Shown: piece after piece, positions 1 through 6,169 of the stretch
Position numbering within the stretch: the stretch's first letter is position 1
Layout of the letters: the number at the start of each line of letters is the position of its first letter
Assembly: GCA_017650795.1 (NCBI GenBank)
Contig: JAGCEE010000325.1
Coordinates: forward strand, 1 to 12,108
DNA length: 12,108 bases
Source of the DNA: Clostridia bacterium
Lineage (GTDB): Bacteria > Bacillota > Clostridia > Christensenellales > UBA1242
Reading direction: 5' to 3'
The notes under the pieces: generated by a model
Databases searched by the model: none
Told to the model about the DNA's origin: nothing
The model's input: only the letters and a program-made list of their open reading frames with translations
Position numbers and translations under genes: made by a program

Positions 1-26
1 GTGGCGTGTTTATTATTGTACAGTGA

Positions 27-176
27 ACACCATACGAACGAAGAATTGATGCAAAATTTAAAGTTTCTGTTCGTGACCTAAATACTGCTAATAGCATAAA
101 ACCTCCATTTGGTAAAATGTATACAAATGATAATCCTATTTCATATCATTGTATTATGGAGAGTATTAAAAAGTGA
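27..176 (+). CDS. 3' end of an unidentified gene, partial or broken
   Basis: An open frame of 49 codons ends in TGA at 174-176. The same frame has a TGA at 24-26, so it is closed just upstream. A different frame is open from the window edge to 81. The frame ends in a GTGA overlap with the next gene's GTG start, which is the usual sign of translational coupling and argues that this stop belongs to a real gene. The C-terminal end reads MYTNDNPISYHCIMESIKK. I do not recognise the family. The stop at 24-26 could reflect a frameshift or nonsense mutation, a sequence error near a contig end, or simply that the frame is not coding. No ATG with a ribosome binding site precedes it within the window. 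Confidence 0.25.
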   Translation, partial: TPYERRIDAKFKVSVRDLNTANSIKPPFGKMYTNDNPISYHCIMESIKK

Positions 177-1312
177 TATATTTTGATAATTCTGCTAGTT
201 CATACATTAAACCCAAAGAGGTTATAAACGCAACAATTCATGGTATTACTAGTTTTTCAGCAAATCCCGGAAGAAGTGGACATAAATTAAGTATGCTATG
301 TGGTGAAAAAGTATTTGAAGTTAGAGAAAAAGTAAAAAGATTTATAAATGCCGAAAAGGTTGAAAATGTAATATTTACACAGGGCTGTACCGAGGCTTTA
401 AATATTGCCGTTATTGGAACTATGCAAAAAGGTGGACACATCATTTTATCATCTAATGCACACAATTCCCTTTCCAGACCAATATTTGAATTAAAAAAAA
501 TGGGACTTATAGATGTTACCGTTGTTTCACCTAGTAATAATGAAATGCTTACTATTGATGATATAATCCCTAATGTTAAACCAAATACTTATTTAATTGC
601 AGTAAACCATGTTAGCAATGTAAATGGAGATACAACAGATATACACCAAATTGGAGAGTATTGTGCAAAAAATTGCATACTGTTTTTGGTTGATTGCGCT
701 CAAAGCGCAGGACACATTAAGATAGATGTGCAAAAGGACCATATAGATATGCTTGCCCTTGCCCCACACAAAGCGCTCTTTGCCTTGCAAGGAATTGGTA
801 TTTTTGCGTTTTCGATTAAAACCAACCCAAAACCAATAAAATTTGGAGGAACAGGAACAGAGTCAATAAACACTTACCAACCAAACGAGTATCCCGAATG
901 TTTAGAAAGTGGAACCCTTGCAACACCAAACATTATTTCACTTGGTGCAGGAATTGATTATGTTAGTAAAAATTTTGATAGTATAACAAAAAAAGTAAAT
1001 GACCTTTCAACATATATTTTATTTGAACTACAAAAAATAGAAGGTGTAAAAACTTACACTAGCGTAGAAAACATACATTTTGGTGTGATTGGATTTAACA
1101 TAAAAGATGTTGATTCGCAAGAAATAGCATCAATTTTATCTGACGAGTTCAATATTTGTGTTAGAGGTGGATTGCATTGCGCCGGATTAAAGCATAAAGA
1201 ACTTGGAACTGTAAATCAAGGAATTGTTAGGGCTTCTATAAGTTATTTTAATACATTTGGAGAATGTGAATACTTTGTAAATTCAATTAAAAAAATCGCA
1301 AAAAGATATTAG
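173..1312 (+). CDS. Group II cysteine desulfurase / selenocysteine lyase-like aminotransferase (class V)
   Basis: Cytosolic PLP enzyme of aminotransferase class V, complete at 379 residues. The N-terminus (IYFDNSASS) is the family's usual YFDNAAT-like opening. D174 in VDCAQSAG should contact the PLP ring nitrogen, and K200 in APHKALFALQGIGIF is the Schiff-base lysine. R331-x-G-x-H-C336-A matches the R-x-G-x-H-C-A active-site loop of SufS/selenocysteine-lyase type enzymes, with C336 as the persulfide (or selenide-releasing) cysteine. It most resembles the EF2568-type branch of the family, whose substrate is often left open between cysteine and selenocysteine. The start is GTG, with GGAGAG at 158-163 nine bases upstream, and it overlaps the stop of the preceding frame. 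No SufU/IscU, SufBCD or selenium gene is adjacent, so the sulfur acceptor is unknown. The fold and chemistry are confident, the biological role is not. Confidence 0.88.
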   Translation: MIYFDNSASSYIKPKEVINATIHGITSFSANPGRSGHKLSMLCGEKVFEVREKVKRFINAEKVENVIFTQGCTEALNIAVIGTMQKGGHIILSSNAHNSLSRPIFELKKMGLIDVTVVSPSNNEMLTIDDIIPNVKPNTYLIAVNHVSNVNGDTTDIHQIGEYCAKNCILFLVDCAQSAGHIKIDVQKDHIDMLALAPHKALFALQGIGIFAFSIKTNPKPIKFGGTGTESINTYQPNEYPECLESGTLATPNIISLGAGIDYVSKNFDSITKKVNDLSTYILFELQKIEGVKTYTSVENIHFGVIGFNIKDVDSQEIASILSDEFNICVRGGLHCAGLKHKELGTVNQGIVRASISYFNTFGECEYFVNSIKKIAKRY

Positions 1313-1362
1313 TATTTATATTAAACAATTTGCTATTTTATATTGATATTAAACAAATTAAA

Positions 1363-1397
1363 AAAGATTGGCGATTGTAAAAACCGTCAATCTTTAT
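1363..1397. terminator. Bidirectional hairpin terminator between convergent genes
   Basis: AAAGATTGGCG (1363-1373) pairs with CGTCAATCTTT (1385-1395), 11 pairs with one G-U wobble and an 11-base loop. It is followed by TTTATTTATA-like sequence on the + strand and, read on the - strand, by a run of six T. It lies between the end of the desulfurase gene and the end of the leftward Ppx/GppA-like gene, so it can serve both. Confidence 0.6.
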
Positions 1398-1459
1398 TTA
1401 TACGCCAAGACATCCACAAAGCAACGACATATTATTCTTTTTGAAGTATTGTTTGCATG

Positions 1460-2971
1460 TTAGATAACTTGAAGTGTCTTTTTGAATACTTTTTTAAAAT
1501 TAGTTCCAACTTTTTGAGCTTGCATAATATCAAAACTTGCATCTGCATTTACAATGGTTTTCATAATTATAGAGTCACCCAAAATGTCACATGTTATATC
1601 TTGAACATTACCCATTCTTGACTTATCTAATGAAGAAGCCAAATTTACAATAACGCCCAATTTTCTTACAGCATCTAAATCTTCTTCAGTTAATATATCT
1701 TTATACTTTAACCATTCGGCAAGATTCAAATTTTCTAAATTTTGTGCCTTGCAAGCAAATGCAGCAAGAAGAATATCTTTTTGTGATGCACCATATAATT
1801 TTGAATTTACTATAATCTCAAAACTATTGTTTGCATAGTTATCAAAACCTATTCTTGTTCCACAGTTGTACATTGATGCGGCTATTCTTAAAGGCTTAAC
1901 ATAATTGCGTGGAAGTTTATGAATAACTTTTAATTGTTTAAATAAAATTACAGCCAAGTTATATACATTTAGAGTATTAGATAGTTCCCTGTCATAAAAA
2001 GTTCTTATTGTTTCTAGACTAACAGAAAGCATATCTGATGGCACCCTATCCTGAGCATCATTCGGTAGATTTTGAGCAACAACCCCCTCATCAAAGCAAT
2101 TAGCACATATGCTAGTTGCATTAAACTTTTGCATATCAAATAATGCCTTTAAGATTGCGACACCACTTGCAAGTGCATCTGCCCTATCTTCTGTAATACC
2201 TTTAAGTTTTTTGGTTTTGTCTAAATCTAGACTATTAACAACTTCATATACAGAATTAAATGCATCTCTGGTTAAAACATAATTATTTGCAAGTTCTAAT
2301 GGATATTTTGTTATTTTTCTTGCAAGTTTACCAATACTTTCAAATACAGTTCCAACGCCAATATATGTTATTTCTTGGTCATCATCAGAGAGAATTTCGT
2401 TATTTTTTAACTCTTGCGTAAATTCTGCTATCATTTTTTTCATTTTTTCTTCTGGATTTAACTCGTCAACAAATTTTTCTGCCAAGTTTAAATAACCTAA
2501 ATTGATTGATTGTGATGACATAATTGTTCTTCTATTAAATTGGATTATGTGGGTTTGATTTGGTGCGATATATATTGCCAATGCCTTAGAGATATCAATA
2601 GTGTTTGTTATACCCTTATATATAACCTTAACTTCTTCCTCAGGGCTAAGAATTGAAAATGCAAAGCCTGTGTTATTATAAATCTCATCAAAGAAACTTT
2701 TTTGATTTTTTGCCACTTTAATAAAGCTTTCTGCAATAGCAACAATCTTTGATACATTGTTTGCATCACATATTTTTCTAAATAGTTTTAATAAGGTTAA
2801 TGCTTCATTTATAACATTTGGCATAATTAGCCCGTTTTGTTCAACAGACATGCCAAGCTTAACAGTTTCTGTTATTTCGTCAAACAAATTATAATACCCA
2901 TTTGAAGTCACATCAATTAGTGATAGTTTTATTGTTTGTGCGCTTAATTTTATTATTGCATATTTTTCCAT
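1460..2971 (-). CDS. Ppx/GppA-HD family protein, degenerate (predicted pseudoenzyme)
   Basis: A 503-residue protein with the layout of long exopolyphosphatase/guanosine pentaphosphatase proteins: two actin-like ASKHA halves (about 1-300) and a C-terminal HD-like domain (about 315-503). Family landmarks remain: SPEEEVKVIYKG (109-120, the catalytic-glutamate segment), INLGYLNLAEKF (156-167), IGVGTVFESIGKL (204-216), EDRADALASG (261-270) and DEG (294-296). The phosphate-binding motifs are lost. The first DxGSNS-like loop reads KLSAQT (8-13), and the DIGGGS-like loop reads YIAPNQT (134-140). In the HD domain the LHDIG segment reads MYNCG (367-371), and the following H-x-x-HS region reads NYANNS (378-383). 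Hydrolysis of polyphosphate or pppGpp therefore seems unlikely, and a binding or regulatory role is inferred. AAGGAAA precedes the ATG. It follows the ferredoxin gene after 18 bases, so the two are probably co-transcribed. Confidence 0.8.
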   Translation of the reverse strand: MEKYAIIKLSAQTIKLSLIDVTSNGYYNLFDEITETVKLGMSVEQNGLIMPNVINEALTLLKLFRKICDANNVSKIVAIAESFIKVAKNQKSFFDEIYNNTGFAFSILSPEEEVKVIYKGITNTIDISKALAIYIAPNQTHIIQFNRRTIMSSQSINLGYLNLAEKFVDELNPEEKMKKMIAEFTQELKNNEILSDDDQEITYIGVGTVFESIGKLARKITKYPLELANNYVLTRDAFNSVYEVVNSLDLDKTKKLKGITEDRADALASGVAILKALFDMQKFNATSICANCFDEGVVAQNLPNDAQDRVPSDMLSVSLETIRTFYDRELSNTLNVYNLAVILFKQLKVIHKLPRNYVKPLRIAASMYNCGTRIGFDNYANNSFEIIVNSKLYGASQKDILLAAFACKAQNLENLNLAEWLKYKDILTEEDLDAVRKLGVIVNLASSLDKSRMGNVQDITCDILGDSIIMKTIVNADASFDIMQAQKVGTNFKKVFKKTLQVI

Positions 2972-2989
2972 ATAATTTCCTTTTTAATA

Positions 2990-3154
2990 CTATAATTTTA
3001 TTGCTTCTACTGGACAAGATGCCTCACAAGTTCCACAATGAATGCATTTTTCTGGATCTATTTGTGCCTTGCCATTTTCATCAAAACTTATTGCCTCTAC
3101 TGGACATAATTGAACACAAGTACCGCAACCGATACATTTTTCTTTATCTACCAT
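2990..3154 (-). CDS. 2[4Fe-4S] ferredoxin, clostridial type
   Basis: A 54-residue electron carrier made of two tandem C-x2-C-x2-C-x3-C-P motifs: C7, C10, C13, C17-P and C37, C40, C43, C47-P. Each motif supplies three ligands to one cubane and the fourth to the other. The two halves are internally similar (KCIGCGTC and KCIHCGTC, then CPVEAI twice), as expected from the ancient duplication of this fold. H39 replaces the glycine seen at the matching position in the first half. Length and composition are normal for soluble low-potential ferredoxins of anaerobes. The ATG at 3154 has AGGAG seven bases upstream, and a promoter lies at 3179-3207. It is the first gene of a unit with the Ppx/GppA-like gene. 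No redox enzyme is adjacent, so its electron partners are unknown. Confidence 0.93.
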   Translation of the reverse strand: MVDKEKCIGCGTCVQLCPVEAISFDENGKAQIDPEKCIHCGTCEASCPVEAIKL

Positions 3155-3178
3155 CGTATTTCTCCTAAACTGTTGGTA

Positions 3179-3207
3179 AGTTTAACATAAAAAAAACAAT
3201 TTGTAAA
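3179..3207 (-). promoter_or_regulatory. Predicted sigma-A promoter for the ferredoxin / Ppx-like unit
   Basis: On the - strand, TTTACA (3202-3207) and TAAACT (3179-3184) are separated by exactly 17 bases. The expected transcription start is near 3172, leaving a short leader that carries the AGGAG of the ferredoxin gene. The -10 box matches consensus at four of six positions. Confidence 0.45.
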
Positions 3208-3409
3208 CTATAATTTTACTAAAACAGATAAATAAACTTTAATGCATATTATTAAATGTGCAAGTAAAAACATAACAACTATTATAATGCGTTTTAATTT
3301 GAATTTTTATTTTTAACAATAATGGTTAAACAATGAATAATTATAAAGAGATAAAATAATGAAAAAAATAAAAAATTATAGTTTTGTGTCAGAAAAAATG
3401 ATAAAAAGT

Positions 3410-3436
3410 TTGATTTTGTAAATCATTTATGATAAT
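3410..3436 (+). promoter_or_regulatory. Possible promoter for the orphan gene, overlapping a palindrome
   Basis: TTGATT (3410-3415) and GATAAT (3431-3436) are separated by 15 bases, shorter than ideal. The palindrome TGATTTTGTAAATCA (3411-3425) covers the -35 box and spacer, where an operator could sit. In DNA this A/T-rich such matches arise easily by chance. A start here would give a leader of about 80 bases. Confidence 0.25.
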
Positions 3437-3522
3437 ATTTGCGTATATTTAAGATATTTTAAATATTTTTTATATTTATAATCAAATTATTTAATAACCT
3501 ATTTTATATGTTGGGGGTGAAT

Positions 3523-3990
3523 ATGAGAGATTTATCTGAATACAAAATACTTGGTAATTATTTGGTGAATTTATATGACAAATATGGTGTGGATTCAATT
3601 AGATACGAAACCGCAAAGGTCATAACATCAAGTGTTTTAAATGGGATAAAAAATGCTAAGGCAAATTATAATATAACCCAAATTGACCAAAAATTTGATA
3701 TAGTAAAAAACATGATAAGTCGTGGTGTTTTTCGCACCAATCCTAACAATAGAACCGTCCCTTTTAAGCAAGTATATAACTACGAGATTTCAAGAGGAAT
3801 TAGTGCAGTATATTCTTGCGACAAAAGTCTTGTTTTTAAAATTCAATCAATCACACATGAAAATAAAGATAGACAATTAAAACTGCTTCATGATGTTTAT
3901 TGTGCTGATGTTGGACTAGAGGTACAAAATGCAATCAATGCTATGATTCAAGCATATAAGCCTCAACCAAGCAAAGTTAGAGTAAAATAA
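3523..3990 (+). CDS. Hypothetical protein, unrecognised family
   Basis: I do not recognise this 155-residue protein. The start is set at ATG 3523 because GGGGGTGA (3513-3520) lies just upstream. An in-frame ATG at 3508 precedes that ribosome binding site and has none of its own. The protein appears soluble and basic, with no signal peptide, membrane segment, Cys cluster or known catalytic motif. The N-terminal part (about 1-70) looks helical, a polar segment RTNPNNRTVPF follows at about residues 72-82, then apparent strands (YEISRGISAVYS, LVFKIQSI), and a C-terminal helix ends in a Lys/Arg-rich tail (PSKVRVK). It stands alone: a long upstream gap, its own terminator downstream, and leftward genes on both sides. 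Codon use and composition resemble the neighbours, so nothing suggests recent transfer. Confidence 0.75.
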   Translation: MRDLSEYKILGNYLVNLYDKYGVDSIRYETAKVITSSVLNGIKNAKANYNITQIDQKFDIVKNMISRGVFRTNPNNRTVPFKQVYNYEISRGISAVYSCDKSLVFKIQSITHENKDRQLKLLHDVYCADVGLEVQNAINAMIQAYKPQPSKVRVK

Positions 3991-4034
3991 GAAAACACTC
4001 TTGTTTACTCATATTGTTCTTGTATACCTAAATA

Positions 4035-4059
4035 AAGCGACCATTTGGGTCGTTTTTTT
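4035..4059 (+). terminator. Rho-independent terminator of the orphan gene
   Basis: CGACC (4038-4042) pairs with GGTCG (4048-4052) around a five-base loop. The stem is extended by G-U and A-U pairs on the outside and is followed directly by a run of seven T. It lies about 45 bases after the stop at 3990. Confidence 0.8.
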
Positions 4060-4081
4060 ATGAATTACATTACTAAATACT

Positions 4082-4118
4082 AAAAAAGAATTGTGGAACG
4101 CTTCCACAATTCTTTTTT
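4082..4118. terminator. Perfect 17-bp bidirectional terminator
   Basis: The left arm 4082-4098 (six A, then GAATTGTGGAA) is the exact reverse complement of the right arm 4102-4118, with a CGC loop. A-run and T-run flanks make it a terminator in both directions. It ends rpsU transcription on the - strand and backs up the terminator at 4035-4059 on the + strand. Confidence 0.85.
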
Positions 4119-4173
4119 TTTACAAGATTTACAAAAATAACTTATAAATAACATAATTTAAAAACGAAATATA

Positions 4174-4356
4174 TTAGCCTCTTTTTCTTGCTCTTTTTCT
4201 GGCAGCTTCTCGTTTTTCTTTCTTTTTTACGCTTGGTTTTTTGTATGCTTCTTTTCTACGAATATCGCCAATGATGCCATCTTTTTGGCATTTTCTTTTA
4301 AAACGTTTGATTGCACTTTCGATATTCTCGTTTTCGCCAACCTTGACTATTGTCAT
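4174..4356 (-). CDS. rpsU: Small ribosomal subunit protein S21
   Basis: A 60-residue component of the 30S subunit, located on the platform near the 3' end of 16S rRNA, where it helps early mRNA engagement. The N-terminal block MTIVKVGENENIESAIKRFK is the typical S21 opening, followed by RRKEAYKKPSVKKKEKREAARKRARKR, the Arg/Lys-rich RNA-binding tail. The ATG at 4356 is chosen over the in-frame GTG at 4368 because the family starts at this methionine and because GGTGGTGA, close to the full anti-Shine-Dalgarno complement, sits eight bases (from GGTGG) upstream of it. The GTG would lie inside that ribosome binding site. The gene is monocistronic, with its own near-consensus promoter at 4393-4421 and terminator at 4082-4118. 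Confidence 0.93.
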   Translation of the reverse strand: MTIVKVGENENIESAIKRFKRKCQKDGIIGDIRRKEAYKKPSVKKKEKREAARKRARKRG

Positions 4357-4392
4357 TCTTCTCACCACCTTCTAAATTCATTTACTTGCGTA

Positions 4393-4421
4393 AGTATATT
4401 ATGTAATTACAATATTGTCAA
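4393..4421 (-). promoter_or_regulatory. Strong sigma-A promoter of rpsU
   Basis: On the - strand a perfect TTGACA (4416-4421) is separated by 17 bases from TATACT (4393-4398). The predicted start is near 4386, giving a leader of about 30 bases. A small inverted repeat TACTT-GCGT-AAGTA (4383-4396) overlaps the -10 box and start point and could act as an operator or leader hairpin. Confidence 0.8.
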
Positions 4422-4448
4422 GCATAATAATAAACTAATTGTACTAGA

Positions 4449-4482
4449 TTAAAACAAACAACATACTATTTGTTGATTTTAA
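4449..4482. repeat. Imperfect inverted repeat between rpe and rpsU
   Basis: TTAAAACAAACAA (4449-4461) and TTTGTTGATTTTAA (4469-4482) pair over about 12 positions with two bulges and a seven-base loop. It lies downstream of rpe on the transcribed strand and upstream of the rpsU promoter. It has no clear T-tract, so it is at most a weak terminator or RNA-end structure for the rpe operon. Confidence 0.35.
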
Positions 4483-4583
4483 AAGACATATTTATTGTGC
4501 ATCAAGCTGTCAATTACTTACATATTTTTTTCTTACATATAACTTTTAATATTGCAGAAAAGAATTTTGGAACTTTTATACAA

Positions 4584-4632
4584 ACTATTTTCATAAAAAC
4601 AACCTCTATATATACCATTTTATGAAAACAGT
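4584..4632. repeat. Long inverted repeat just downstream of rpe
   Basis: ACTATTTTCATAAAA (4584-4598) and TTTTATGAAAACAGT (4618-4632) are reverse complements except at one position, with a 19-base loop. It begins about 20 bases after the rpe stop. Read on the - strand the stem is not followed by a T-run, so it is not a classical terminator. It may protect the 3' end of the operon mRNA or bind a protein. Confidence 0.55.
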
Positions 4633-4650
4633 ATAATAATTGTTAAACAA

Positions 4651-5310
4651 CTATTTTAAATCTTCTATTGCTTTTGCCCTATCTTCTGCCTTAAAAACAT
4701 AATTACCAGAAACAACAATATCGGCGCCATAAACCTTTAATCGTTTAGAAATTTCCGGCGTAATACCACCATCTACTTCGATATAATAATTAGCGCCATA
4801 GTCATCTCTAATTTGTTTTAATTTCTTTACTTTTAAATTTGTCGATTCCATAAATTTTTGACCACTTGCACCAGCATAAACTGACATAACCAAAACTAAA
4901 TCTGCATATGCTAGGTATGGCATAATCTCTATAACATCTGTATCTGGGTTAATGGCAATTCCAGATAATATTTTTTTCTTTCTAATCTTGTTTAAAGTTT
5001 TTACTAATTTTTTCTTATCTTTAAATGCTTCATAATGCACGGTTATTATTTGTGCACCAGCCTTTGCATATTCTTTTATATATTTTATAGGCTTTCCAAC
5101 CATTAAATGAACATCTAATGGGCAAAGAGTTTTTAAATACACTTCATGCACATCTTTATAATTTATGGTGTCCCTATCTACAAAATCAGAAGACATAACA
5201 TCACAGTGAATAAAATCTGCTACTGTGTTGATCTTTTTTATATAACATAATAATTCTTCTAAATTTGATGCTGGATCAGTAGATACTGCAACTTTTAACA
5301 TATTAGCCAT
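4651..5310 (-). CDS. rpe: Ribulose-phosphate 3-epimerase, divergent
   Basis: A (beta/alpha)8 barrel enzyme that interconverts ribulose 5-phosphate and xylulose 5-phosphate. At 219 residues it has the family's usual length. The metal ligands and acid/base residues are retained: H35 and D37 (IHCDVM), H68 (DVHLMVG) and D180 (EVDGGIT). Several normally invariant surroundings differ. The PSILSADF opening reads VAVSTDPASN, the DVMDG turn reads DVMSS, and the SVxPGFGGQ phosphate loop reads SVYAGASGQ. A shift in substrate or efficiency is possible. The ATG at 5310 overlaps the rsgA stop by eight bases, with GTGGG about eight bases upstream inside rsgA. An alternative ATG at 5301 follows the stop by one base but lacks its own ribosome binding site. 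It is the last gene of the def-led operon, a position it shares with Bacillus, where rpe also follows rsgA. Confidence 0.85.
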   Translation of the reverse strand: MANMLKVAVSTDPASNLEELLCYIKKINTVADFIHCDVMSSDFVDRDTINYKDVHEVYLKTLCPLDVHLMVGKPIKYIKEYAKAGAQIITVHYEAFKDKKKLVKTLNKIRKKKILSGIAINPDTDVIEIMPYLAYADLVLVMSVYAGASGQKFMESTNLKVKKLKQIRDDYGANYYIEVDGGITPEISKRLKVYGADIVVSGNYVFKAEDRAKAIEDLK

Positions 5311-6169
5311 GCGTTTTTACCCACTTTTCATATAATTTTTTATATATTTCTTTATATCTTAAAAATCTTTCTTTGTCAATTTTATTTTCTATTACTGCTC
5401 TTTTTACTGCACATTCCTCTATTTTTTCATTATAATGAGCACACGATTTATACTTACACTTATCCAAGTATTTAATAAAGTCATGATAATAATATGGAAG
5501 CTCAAAGTACGATATTGGTAAAAGTTTCTCATCTAGTGATGTAAAACCAGCCGTATCGGTTATCATAATATCGTCCTCAAAGAAAATTTCACAATGCCTT
5601 GTTGTATTCTTTCCTTTTTGGTTTTTAATGCTAATTTCACCAACATTACTACTATGCTTTTGCATTATTTTATTTACAAGTGCAGACTTACCAACCGCCG
5701 ATTGACCAGCAAAACAGCAAAGGCTTTTTTTCATTATTTTTTTTAATTCATCTATTCCCTCACCGGTTATTGCATTTGTAAAAAATATACCATTTACCGC
5801 ATCTTTGTATGCAAATTTTACATATTTTACAAGTTTTTCGCTTATATCCATCTTATTCACAACAATAATTGGTTCTATTCCAAAACCAAGTGAAAATAAT
5901 ATTAGTTTGTCCACTATCATAAAATCTGGCTCCGGAACGGCAGATATAACTATTATAAGTTTATCAATATTTGCTATTGGAGGCCTAATTAAACTATTTT
6001 TTCTAGCAAGCACATTTGTTATATTTTTTTCTTCACTAATAAACTCAACCCTATCTCCAACCAAAATGCCAGCCTCTTTTAGATTACCTTTTGCCGTGCA
6101 TACATACTCTGTATTATCGGACATAATCCAAAACTTATCTGCTAGAATTTTATAAACTAAACCAATCAT
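5303..6169 (-). CDS. rsgA: Ribosome small subunit-dependent GTPase A
   Basis: A circularly permuted GTPase that checks late 30S maturation around the decoding centre. Domain order is as expected over 288 residues: an N-terminal OB fold (about 1-65), the permuted G domain with G4 NKMD (105-108) before G1 GQSAVGKS (155-162), the G2 region with T189/T190, and G3 DTAG (205-208), then the zinc knuckle C238-x4-C243-x-H245-x7-C253 and a helical tail. Small departures from the common sequences are GQSA for GQSG and DTAG for DTPG, neither expected to abolish activity. The start codon overlaps the rlmN stop as ATGA, with a strong GAGGTGA five to six bases upstream. It sits between rlmN and rpe. In Bacillus the prpC-prkC pair precedes this gene, but it is absent here. 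Confidence 0.95.
   Translation of the reverse strand: MIGLVYKILADKFWIMSDNTEYVCTAKGNLKEAGILVGDRVEFISEEKNITNVLARKNSLIRPPIANIDKLIIVISAVPEPDFMIVDKLILFSLGFGIEPIIVVNKMDISEKLVKYVKFAYKDAVNGIFFTNAITGEGIDELKKIMKKSLCCFAGQSAVGKSALVNKIMQKHSSNVGEISIKNQKGKNTTRHCEIFFEDDIMITDTAGFTSLDEKLLPISYFELPYYYHDFIKYLDKCKYKSCAHYNEKIEECAVKRAVIENKIDKERFLRYKEIYKKLYEKWVKTHG

Larger units (their letters stand above)
3167..3522. other. Long A/T-rich intergenic region between divergent genes
   Basis: This stretch of about 355 bases separates the leftward ferredoxin gene from the rightward orphan gene. It holds the ferredoxin promoter, a TATAAT at 3283-3288 without a convincing -35 box, and a perfect inverted repeat TGATTT-TGT-AAATCA at 3411-3425 overlapping a possible + strand promoter. 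A 20-codon frame from ATG 3359 to TAA 3421 has only AAAGAG ahead of it. I see no tRNA, no recognisable riboswitch and no further gene. The length is unusual beside the tight spacing elsewhere in the window. Confidence 0.6.

Noticed and set aside
24..26. In-frame TGA read as selenocysteine, given the selenocysteine-lyase-like gene downstream
   Set aside because: No SECIS-like hairpin is evident just after the TGA, the flanking sequence matches no selenoprotein I know, and the upstream coding sequence is cut off by the window.
2902..3168. Open frame on the + strand across the ferredoxin gene and the start of the Ppx-like gene
   Set aside because: It lies antisense to a convincing ferredoxin with all eight cluster cysteines, its translation is low-complexity and Leu/His-rich, and it has no ribosome binding site.
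3359..3421. 20-codon frame as a real small gene
   Set aside because: It has only a weak AAAGAG upstream, Lys/Ile-rich composition expected by chance in A/T-rich DNA, and no homology I can recognise. It is kept only as part of the gap's description.
4357..4368. GTG start adding four residues (VRR) to S21
   Set aside because: The GTG falls inside the ribosome binding site, and S21 proteins begin at the methionine encoded at 4356.
4422..4650. Riboswitch or structured RNA gene between rpe and rpsU
   Set aside because: Beyond two inverted repeats I see no conserved riboswitch core, and the region is downstream of one gene and upstream of another gene's promoter, so it would not be in a leader.
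5805..6155. Open frame of 116 codons on the + strand inside rsgA
   Set aside because: It is a shadow of rsgA, whose GTPase motifs are all in place on the - strand.
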